The translations under genes and the position numbers were made by a program. The notes below the pieces were generated by a model. The model had not been told where the DNA came from. It worked only from the letters and a program-made list of their open reading frames with translations, and ran no database searches. Below, one piece after another: positions 54,682 to 64,000 of a stretch of 64,000 bases of DNA. Where the stretch lies: positions 28,376,001 through 28,440,000 of the forward strand of contig NC_083384.1 in the NCBI RefSeq assembly GCF_031755915.1. The letters are read 5' to 3'. The first letter of the stretch is position 1; the number at the start of each line of letters is the position of its first letter. The stretch comes from Ziziphus jujuba (Eukaryota > Streptophyta > Magnoliopsida > Rosales > Rhamnaceae).

Positions 54682-54908
54682 GATTCTATGGTCATGATCA
54701 ACCAGATGGAGTTTCATGCGGACTAGGAGCAAAGCTGATGCAAAATCGGCATTTTTTAGAAAAGCTGATATTTTTTTTTTTTTTTTTTATGTAGCGTCTG
54801 CTTTTCTCCTGAGAGAAAAAGTCGACGTTTTTTTCTTGTGTAGCGTCTGCTTTTTGTGGATTCGCATGCAACTCTATCCGGATGGTCCTGACTGTAGAAA
54901 GACTCTCT
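54682..54908. mobile_element. MITE-like element B, (TA)n-flanked
   Basis: About 227 bases between TA runs. It shares with element C the ordered motifs TAGGAGCAAA, GATGCAAAATCGG, AGAAAAGC, GTAGCGTCTGCTTTT, GAGAGAAAAAG and TCCGGATGGTCCTGACT, plus two poly-T tracts. B and C are clearly copies of one family. Confidence 0.7.
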
Positions 54909-54922
54909 ATATATATATATAT

Positions 54923-55153
54923 AGAGCAATTCTATAATCAGAATCGTCCGGATAAAATTGTGTGCAGATTAGGAGCAAAACCGATGCAAAATCGGTTTTT
55001 TTTTTGGAAAAGCCAACGGTTTTTTTTTTTTTTTTTTGTGTAACGTCTACTTTTATCTTAAGAGAAAAGCCGACGTTTTTTTTTTTTGTATAGCATCTGC
55101 TATTCGCGGGTCTACATCCAATTTTTTCCGGACGATCCTAACTAGAGAAGAAC
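54923..55153. mobile_element. MITE-like element C, (TA)n-flanked, terminal inverted repeats of about 45 bp
   Basis: The left end runs TCTATAATCAGAATCGTCCG and the reversed right end TCTAGTTAGGATCGTCCG, both continuing GA(T/A)AAAATTG...GCAGA or GTAGA. This gives inverted termini of about 45 bases. It sits directly after element B, separated only by a short TA run. Confidence 0.75.
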
Positions 55154-55220
55154 TATATATATATAACTTCTTAGTATGAGATTTTTATCCCCAAAAAAAA
55201 AAAAAAAAAAAAAAAACCAA

Positions 55221-55348
55221 CTTCGTAGTATGAGATAGGCTTTGGCTCAAAGTACATGTACGAATTGAAACTGCCCAAAAGGTTGAATAGAGGCCGGGTT
55301 GACTGATTTGGATATTTAATTAGTTTAATTAGTATAAAAAAAATGAAG
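55221..55348. repeat. Local duplication, copy 2
   Basis: Second copy of 54510-54662, starting CTTCGTAGTATGAGATAG. A short extra fragment of the same start lies at 55167, cut off by a poly-A tract. Copy 2 lacks about 20 bases present in copy 1. Confidence 0.85.
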
Positions 55349-56320
55349 AATCCCACAAATAAAGCAGTGGTTGACATTATTCAAAGAAAAAAAAAAAAAA
55401 AAGTGAATGGCTGGCATGGTTTGTAAATTTCAATTCGATGGAAAAACAACAGCTAGCATTTGTTGGCAGGCATTCAAACTATTTATTCAAAAGTATGATT
55501 AATGAAAATTTGGTACATTATATGCGCTTTTATGGGGAGTTGTCAACGAAAAATTTGGTACGTGTATATGCGCTAATTTTGGGAGTTGTCTCTCAAATTC
55601 ATGATTTTATGATACGGATGTGAAGGGTTTGTTATTAGAACAACTTTACTTAACACCTATATAGAAGCTATAACAAATATAAATGCTATATGTGATAAAT
55701 GGTCATTTTTTAAAACAATTCAATTGATAATAATTATTAATGATAACTCTAGATTTTCAAAGATAATATGAGAAGTGTTATAACTTTAAAGATCAAAGTA
55801 CAAAACCAATGTAATATGTTTCAAATAACTTCAGTTTGTTAATGGAATCATCAATGTATACACATTATATAGGAAAATTTGCTATAAAAGGCATGTATGC
55901 GTATGGTATCAAATGTGTACAAGTGTGATTTCATATAATCTAGTATGTTTTATCTAACTAGGTAGCAAATTATATTTAATCCTTATTGCATTCATTTAAT
56001 ACCATACATGGTGACGTATTTTATAGTAAAACTGATTACGCATGGGATTTTTAATTACATTTCCGTTTTGCATCTCACTTTTTAAAATGGTGTAATCATG
56101 CACCTTTTCATGCATATATATCGTCCATTTTTTTGGAAACTATATATACCCTCTATTAATGACTTCATTTTCTCATGAAAACATTAATCAATTTATCCTC
56201 ACTTTAATCCACGAATATGTTCCTTACCTACTTAGCACCTAAGAAGATGAAGAAGAGGGAATTTTTATTTTTTGAACGGTCTAGAAGGCTCAGACAAAAG
56301 CTTTTATAAATAGCAAATAG

Positions 56321-56361
<41 letters not shown>

Positions 56362-57176
56362 TTATTTATTTTTACACACAGCTTCATTGTCAATGTGCTA
56401 AAAATCAAATGTAGGGTGCTTAACTAACCATGCAAATATAAATAAGAATTTCGTTTACGTTAACAGGAAAATTCCGAGTATCTATACCTTATAAAGAAAG
56501 CAGAAAGCAAGAAATTTCTACATCAAGTTTAAGGAATAAATGAGTTAGCAATTACAGCATATATGATAACACATATAAATATATAGTTGGATATATACTT
56601 TCAGAATTTTTGTATTAATTTAGGGAAAGTAAAGAAAAATAAGAAGATTAAATATGCTTGAAATCATTGAAGGGTGGATAGAAAGCAGAGAAGCCACCAG
56701 AGAATGTTAAAGGTGCATGAAGGATATAAAAAAAATTCTCTATTAATAATTATGCGATATTATTTGACAAGTGGTGCTTCATCGATCTCTCTTGGCACAA
56801 ACAAAAAATTGGGGCATATTGGTAGAATTCCTATAGCTAGTCAACGATAATATTCTTACACATAAATAATTCTGTAAATAATGAAGCTAGCCTTCTGTGA
56901 TCTATCATCTATATACAAAGTTCAGCTGAGTAATTAATATAATCTTATAAATCATTAATCATGTTAATTATCTTTCTCTCTACTTAAATTTTGACTTTAG
57001 AGGGATTCTGTCTAATCAAAATAAAAACCAAACTAATGAAATAATGAACTTGTTTTTCAGCATTCTTTTTTTTTTTTTTGGGGTGAATATTAGGATTGTA
57101 TTAGTACAAAAAGCCCCAAAAAGGAGGATTAAATAACAGCTAGCCTTCCCATGGGTGGCTCTTCAGCATTCATTTT

Positions 57177-57213
<37 letters not shown>

Positions 57214-57722
57214 ATTATATAGCTCTACATATATATATGATATATGTGAATATATATGGCATATTCATGCGTATGCATAGATGGATGTATTGGTGAAGTA
57301 TTTTTGTAAGAGCTAGCTAGCATGGAGACTGAAAACTGCATGCATTTTACCATGAAATATTCAGATTCTAGTTCTCCATACATGCAAGTCCCCCATTATT
57401 GAAATTAAGCATCTTCTTATCCTGAGTTTTTAACCTCCATGCGTTTTCTCTTCTATTATTAGTTTTGGTATCATTCTTTTTCCAGCTCATTTTAATTTCT
57501 CATATATTCATGACTAGTCATTATACCTTCCATCCTACTTGCACTTCAACATACTACCAAAAAAAATAAAATTAAAAATAAAAAAAATTAAAAATAAAAA
57601 CTCCAAAACCCATTTTCTTTAAATGAGTTTTTTTCTTCTCACACATTTCCCACCACAAAAATCAATTTGCTTTGCTAGCTAGGTCCACTATTTCTCTGCT
57701 ACACCTAGCTTCTCTTGCTTCA

Positions 57723-57730
57723 ATATATAG
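57723..57730 (+). promoter_or_regulatory. Putative TATA box of ALMT gene
   Basis: ATATATAG lies about 106 bases before the ATG at 57829, giving a short 5' UTR of roughly 70-75 bases. The assignment is by position and motif only. Confidence 0.4.
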
Positions 57731-57828
57731 CTTCCATTGTTGTAGAGAAAAATAAGCACTTTTGGCTCAAAGCACAATAAGATTAAAAGGCTAAAAGAGG
57801 GCTTATACCACTACTGAAGTATTGGAGA

Positions 57829-60136
57829 ATGAATGGCAAAAAGGAAAGCATTGAGATTAACATTCCTTCAGTTACGAAAAGCTCGAAGCAACCAGAAACT
57901 GGCAAGAAATCTGCAGGCCAGCTGATGAGGATGAGCTGCTCATATTTCAAAACTTGGTTATGGAAAGTGTGGGAATTTTGCAAAGAAGATGGCAGTAGAG
58001 TCAAATTCTCACTTAAGGCTGGACTGGCTGTGCTTCTTGTATCTTTGCTTATACTATTCCAAGCACCTTATGAAGTGTTTGGAATCAATATTATTTGGTC
58101 CATCCTCACTGTTGCCATCATGTTTGAATATACAGTCGGTATGTTCTTGTACATGCACATATATACAGCTTTATCTATATATATATATATATACACACAT
58201 ACATATCCTTTATCTGCAGAAATGTGATCATGTTAACCAATTTCATGCATTTATATATATATATATATATAAGTTCATGTTCTGACTAGAAATTTGATGG
58301 TTAAAGTTTTTATTACCAAATATCTTCTTTGGTCACAACTATATATATATATATATATCAACATAACGATTTTTTTTTCGGAGTAACAAAAAAATGTGAC
58401 AGAAATTTGTAATGTTCATTAACGCATCAATAATTAATGAACAACATTTCAAACGCAAAACTATTATCTGTTTTCCAAACTAAATTAAATGTTATGGTTG
58501 TGAATTTGCAGGGTCCACATTTAACAGAGGATTTAACAGAGCACTTGGAAGTTTACTTGCTGGAATCTTAGCCATTGGTGTTGCTCAGTTGGCTCTGTGC
58601 AGCGGCCAAGTAGCTGAACCTATCATCATAGGCATTAGCATCTTTTTTGTCGGTATGCTCTTTAATTGATCTCTCAAATAACGAACATATTTGTAATTTG
58701 ATCAACAAAATTCAATCTTAATTATTCATGAACATATTTTAAATATGCAGGAACTGTTACATCATTCTTGAAACAGTGGCCATCTCTGGTTCCCTACGAG
58801 TATGGCTTCAGGGTTATTCTGTTTACATATTGTTTGATCATAGTTTCTGGTTATCGGATGGGAAACCCAATTAGGACTTCCATGAACCGTCTCTATTCCA
58901 TCGCCATTGGAGGGTTTGTAGCTGTCTTTGTGAATGTACTTGTTTTTCCCATATGGGCTGGAGAAAAGTTGCATAAGGAGCTAGTTAATAGCTTTGACTC
59001 AGTGGCTGACTCGCTTGAAGGTAATTAAGGCTGAGATTCATACAGTACTGATATAGCTATTCATGGTTAGGATCATACACATAAATTTGACCAAAGATTA
59101 ATTTAAATTCCTTTTTCTAATGGGGTCACATTTTATGGTATTTGTACATATAGTCACTGTTATCTTGGTTGTCCTAATAAGACATATAACATGATAACCT
59201 TTTTCATGTAATAGAACCGATGCTAAATTTGTTGTCTTGGTAAAATTCAGAATGTGTTGGGAAATTTTTGAAAGATGATGGATCAGAACATCCAGAATTC
59301 TCCACAACTGTCATGGATGAGTTTCCAGATGAACCTGCTTATAAGAAATGCAAAGCTACATTGAACTCCTCAGCAAGACTGGAGTCTTTGGTATTAGTTT
59401 TTGATCAATTATATTTTTTATGTTAATAATTTGTTCATAAGCTTAATTTTGCATAACTTAATTGTACTTCCAATAATATAGAAACAAAGTGATTAACACA
59501 ATCGTGTCTACTTGCTTTTTGCATGTCACAATTATTAAGGCTAGTTCAGCAAAATGGGAGCCACCGCACGGCAGGTTTTGCCATTTTTTCTATCCTTGGT
59601 CTGAATATGTTAAAGTTGGAGCTGTTCTAAGATATTGTGCTTATGAGGTTATGGCCCTTCATGGTGTTTTACACTCTGAAATTCAGGTAAAAAAATCATA
59701 TATTCTGTCTTAGTCTCTCCGTGTTCAAAGCACGTAAATCCACCTGCATGTTTGTGCATGATCAGCACATATTCTATGAGCATCTAAAACCACTTTTCAA
59801 AAGCTTTTTTTCTTTTTCTCCCTCATATTACAACAAAATTCTCATAATAATTTGATGGGATATCCCTATACCACTTAAAGGAATCAGTACCTTTTTCTTT
59901 TTATCAACCGCGCTCAAAATGCTGAAAACAAAGGAATCTGTGAGAGAAATGTACACAAAGGCAAAAAAAAAAAAAAAAAAAAAAAATCCTTGATGCCAAT
60001 GATCTAGATTTCTTAGAACAAGAGAATATTATTAGAGAAGGGGAAAATGGGAAATAGAAGGTGAGGTCTTCGAATCATGTTACGAATTATGCTATGCGTT
60101 TGTTCTTTTAAGTTGAGGTCTGTCTGAGGGAGGATT

Positions 60137-60172
<36 letters not shown>

Positions 60173-61585
60173 ATAATCACTAACTGATTGGAAAGTCCTG
60201 AAAGTTTGATCCCAATCCTGTATGTTCGTTCCAAATGTTCTCATTCTAATATGACCTTGTTAATGTTTACCCAAAATGTAATCATATAGATAGATTCTTA
60301 ATGACCTAATTAAAGAGAATTTGCCCAAAGATGATTTGGAAAAAGAAAGAACCAAAGAGGCAAAGGGTAACATGACCAAGTATGTTTTGAAAAGGAAGAA
60401 GCCTTGTGGCTACCATGCTTGGAATCTGAATTCATGTTACCAAGAAACCCTCTTGAACAGAGTATCTTTGGAGGATAGTCAATCTATCAGCAGGTCAACT
60501 TAATAATATTATAATAAAGACCATGTATATATATATATATACATATATATTCTATATGTCACATATAGGTTCACTTTAGTCAAAATGACCGCATTATACA
60601 TGTAAATATATATATATATATATTTATATGCATATACTAGTACATATCTCCAAAATCTGTGAGAATTTGTAAGTGTTGTGGAAGTCTGGAACCTGTCAAT
60701 TTGAGGTTTTGAAAACAGCATAGCTATGCCACACCCTTTTGAATTAAACAAACTTAATTGTAATTTTGAGCTTCCCAGACCCTCATGATTTATTTGAGCT
60801 GATAAAGGCAAATACCATCTGAACAGAGTAGAGTAAATTAAAACTCCTCTCTCTGTTTCCCCTGTATTTTTTTCTTTATCAAGGACATATATCTTCAACA
60901 GTGAAATTGATGTAAACCATCTTGTTGATTGATTGAAACTTAGGCACCATACAATCTTCGAGTTGCATTCCAGTCGGAGATTCAAGATGCAACAAACCAG
61001 GCTGCAGAATTAGTGAGGAGCTTAGGCAAAGACATATCAAACATGAAAAGAACACTCAAGACCTCCCTGCTAAAGAGGGTTCACAGCTCAGCTGAGAGAC
61101 TCCAACGTGCCATAGACATGCACTCGTATCTCCTCACCGCCTGTTCTGAGCCACCGGACAACTCTTCCAAACCTCTCCTAAAGCAGCTCTCACACACCCT
61201 ATCATTAACTCCCAATGAGATTCCAGACCAACTTGCTGATCTTGATGGCGATGGGTTAGTGAAAAACTTGAACCAACAATCCCAAAATATAGAATCTGGG
61301 ACTCCACTCCCAGCTGCTGCACCGGCAGAGTCATACCATGAGCAAATGAGAAAACAATCGAGAAGGCTGCATTCTTGGCCATCAAGAGAGGTATCTGCGT
61401 TCGAAGAAGAGGGTCCTTCGAATATGGACTTATTGCCCAGGATGAAAGCATTAGAGACCACTGCAGCATTGTCATTGGCAACTTTCACTTCTTTGCTTAT
61501 TGAATTTGTGGCCAGGCTTGATCACTTGGTTGACGCAGTGGATCAGCTTTCTAGGTTGGCTAAGTTCAAATATGTGGGGTTATAG
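57829..61585 (+). CDS. ALMT: Aluminium-activated malate transporter family, vacuolar (ALMT4/5/6/9-type) anion channel
   Basis: Six exons: 57829-58138, 58512-58652, 58751-59020, 59251-59390, 59540-59686, 60944-61585, all GT-AG, giving 549 residues. A hydrophilic N-terminus leads into KTWLWKVWEFCKEDGSRVKF and a membrane domain with about six hydrophobic segments (residues about 60-220). Family signatures include NIIWSILTVAIMFEYTVG, TFNRGFNRALGSLLAG, YEYGFRVILFTYC and FPIWAGEKLH. The cytosolic half has AKWEPPHGRF, YPWSEYVKVGAVLRYCAYEV and SRRLHSWPSRE, ending with a helical EFVARLDHLVDAV segment. This matches the tonoplast clade that passes malate, fumarate and chloride, rather than the plasma-membrane ALMT1 or guard-cell QUAC1 clades. 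Intron 5 (1.26 kb) holds poly-A and TA tracts. I see no lesion. Confidence 0.93.
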
Positions 61586-64000
61586 AAAGGAAACAAGGAA
61601 GGAATATAGAGATCAACAATACAGTCTTTAATATCCAAATCATAACCTAAAAGTAATTATTTATTAAACAACATATATACATATATATATATATATATAT
61701 ATTATACACACACACAAAATAAGAGCAACAAGAGAATGTGGGGTTTGTATAAATCGTTTTGTTATCACTTGGAGATAAAAAGCAAGTTCTTATAACCAAA
61801 CCAAAGTCTACATATATATATATATTTCTTTATTCTATAGCTTTACTGATAGCTTAAACTTGGATCAGAATTGCATCATTTAATTTATCTAGCGTTAGCA
61901 TACAAATGCAAATTAATCCATTGAAGATCCTCAGGACCTGAGTGAAAAATGAGCATTGTATACATAGCACTAGATTATCTAATTTATAGAATTTTTGCTG
62001 TTCCTTTTTCAACTAATAATGATTATAAGAAAGGGAATTTTATTATACTGGCTAAAATATTATTCTGGTTTACAAACTTGTATTATTACTTCCTTTGAGA
62101 CCAATATCATTTTTGTTAATTCACTTTGAGTGAATCAAGAACATAATACTTGATCCTTTTTTGAAATAACATGTTGCATGGTTTGAACATTTACAAATTA
62201 AAATTTATGAATATACATATTATAGAGAAACAATTTTTTTATGATATAAATGTAAATTAAAAACTTTTTAATATATATCAGTTAAAATGTTAACTGACAT
62301 TTTTTTTTTGGCCAACATATTACCTGTTTTAAAACTTAGGGATACTGCATTATAAAAAAATTATGCCTCTTTATTTTTTTCCTTTTCTTGAATTAAAAGC
62401 ACAATCTTTTAGTAATAACATGATAAAGTTAGTCACTATAAAACGAAACGATACTCATATGAAAAGTATTGTAAATGACCACAATTCCCAAAAAAAAAAA
62501 AAAAAAAAAAAAAAAAAGAAGCCTTTGTATTTTTGTAATTTTTTAATTGTCTCTTCACCAAAAAATACAGTCTCTCTCTATGACGATATATGTCTATGGG
62601 AGAAGTAGTGAGGTAATGGAGGGGATGAACCTCTTGTTGGTTACTGACATTCATTTCCATGGCAAATTCCCAATCAACAACATATTTTATTTCCTCATAA
62701 ATTCTGCCGCTTTGAATTTATTATAGAAACAAATAGTGAGATAAAATTGTTACCAATTTTTTTTATAAAAATTGATAATTAATCTAAATCGCAAAATGTT
62801 AAAAGTTAGATATATCAAATTGCAATTAAGAAAACGAAAAATTTCTTTAAGTTTGTCCAAGTTTGATTAAAAATCATTTACTTCTCTGAAGTTTTCAAAT
62901 TTATTACTAACCCCCAAAATGTTAATATCTGTTAACAAATTTAATATTTTATTTGATTTAAATTACAAAAAATCTATTTTGCCCTTTATATAGATTAAAA
63001 TTAATATTATTTTAATATCTTATCCTTTTACCATTTTTTTTTACTAATGTGTGTCACATATTATGTGGATATATATATATATATTCCTTACATAAAAAGT
63101 ACGATTTTACCAATTTTGAAAATTTTTAATATTCATTGATATAAAATCAAAAACCCCAAATAAAGAATTTCATCAATAAATATTTTTTATTTAGTACTAA
63201 TTTGAAGCCTAAGATAAATTCCTTGAAAACCCCAAATATATTCAAAATCAAAAACCATAAAAAAGAAGCCAAAAGTAAACAAATCTGGAATTTTTATTAA
63301 TCAACATTTTATTTTATTTTTCTTTCTAATATTTAAAATGATGTTGTCAAATACATTGGGTGGAGAGCAAAATTTGCATAACAAGCTGAGGAAAAATCAA
63401 GTGGTCCCTGAACACCTTCTTCTACAAAATCCCTCCATTCAAATTTCGATAATTGTTAAAAAATTTAGTTGACTAGAATTTTAAATAACCAAATCAACCA
63501 AATCAAAGTAGAAAAATATTTGTATTGAGAAAAAAAAATTATATTAAATTTTTGCAAAATTATTTTAAGTGTTAAATATTGAAAAAAATTAAAGAATTAA
63601 ATTGGGAAAAAATTAAGTAAAGAAATTTTTAGTTGGCAAAATAGGAAAAAAAAATTCCAAACTTTTAACTGGGGGAAATTTTTTAATGAAAGGAACTTCC
63701 TTTTAGGTGGAAAAATGGACAAAAATAAATAAATAAAGAATTTAAAATTCTAGTCAACTAATTTTTCCCACTTGTTGAAATTTGAGTGGAGGGCTTTCAT
63801 AGAAAAAGGTAATTCAGGGACTATCTCATTTTTCTCCTAGCTAGCTAACTTACCTCACCATTACCAAAAAATGTCACGCCACTCCATTTTAAATTCATCC
63901 TTTATAATTTATTTTTTTATATCAAATATAAGCGCATTTACTAATTGCCCATTTGCTTGTTAAATAAAACGAAGTAAATAATAGCTGAATTGTGAACGAT
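61586..64000. other. Spacer downstream of ALMT gene
   Basis: This begins with the ALMT 3' UTR. AT-rich sequence with (TA)n and a poly-A tract of about 28 bases near 62490 follows, then a MITE at 63389-63838. No gene is supported. Confidence 0.6.
63389..63838. mobile_element. MITE with terminal inverted repeats of about 90 bp
   Basis: The left arm contains GTCCCTGAACACC, AAATCCCTCCATTCAAATTT and TTTAGTTGACTAGAATTTTA. The reversed right arm contains GTCCCTGAATTACC, AAGCCCTCCACTCAAATTT and ATTAGTTGACTAGAATTTTA in the same order. The element is about 450 bases and non-coding. No clear target-site duplication was found. Confidence 0.8.

Larger units (their letters stand above)
49492..57828. other. 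Repeat-rich spacer, about 8.3 kb
   Basis: No supported gene. The region contains an unusual GC-richer insert (50722-51240), a fold-back element at 51339-51510, a cluster of three related elements with a local duplication at 54396-55348, and many (TA)n tracts (for example near 56320 and 57186). The last 200 bases hold the ALMT promoter. Confidence 0.6.

Noticed and set aside
60509..60985. Minus-strand open frame of 158 codons in ALMT intron 5
   Set aside because: Antisense to the ALMT intron and exon 6 start, rich in Tyr/Ile from TA repeats, with no domain.

Overview
This is nuclear DNA from a flowering plant, almost certainly a eudicot. The coding genes are GT-AG spliced, AT-rich and hold plant-specific families, separated by long AT-rich spacers full of (TA)n and (GA)n microsatellites, poly-A/T tracts and short fold-back elements. 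I see no bacterial, viral or CRISPR content. I cannot name the species.

Layout: 1-1175 (minus), a membrane-associated kinase regulator, MAKR2-like, running off the left edge. 1176-10113, a gene-poor AT-rich spacer. 10114-11852 (minus), a broken GH5 cellulase-family gene with at least three reading-frame lesions. 16187-18174 (plus), a five-exon reticulon-like protein. 19632-25903 (minus), a sixteen-exon AAA ATPase of the DAA1 type. 29732-29815 (plus), tRNA-Leu(CAA). 30766-33608 (minus), a four-exon CPBP/CAAX-type intramembrane protease with a plastid-like N-terminus. 34957-41376 (minus), a nine-exon KUP/HAK/KT transporter whose normally invariant acidic residues are replaced. 43529-47983 (minus), an eight-exon calcium-dependent protein kinase, CPK3-like. 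49420-49491 (minus), tRNA-Gly(TCC). 49492-57828, a repeat-rich spacer with several MITE-like elements and an odd GC-richer insert. 57829-61585 (plus), a six-exon vacuolar-type ALMT anion channel. 61586-64000, a spacer with one more MITE.

Spliced models were built by hand. Each intron given for the six intact spliced genes has GT-AG ends and keeps frame, giving proteins of 259 (reticulon), 862 (AAA), 343 (CPBP), 775 (KUP), 531 (CPK) and 549 (ALMT) residues.

The gene order is informative. From memory of the Arabidopsis annotation, MAKR2, RTNLB3 and DAA1 lie close together on chromosome 1 (At1g64080, At1g64090, At1g64110), while RTNLB1, TRH1 (a KUP) and CPK3 are consecutive on chromosome 4 (At4g23630-23650). 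This window holds both sets in one series around a single reticulon gene, as expected for the pre-duplication order before Arabidopsis fractionation.

The two most interesting signals are (i) the KUP-family protein with its conserved acidic motifs changed while the frame stays intact, and (ii) a set of fold-back elements each flanked by (TA)n tracts, resembling the microsatellite-targeting Micron elements of rice. Two sit in introns of the KUP and CPBP genes.
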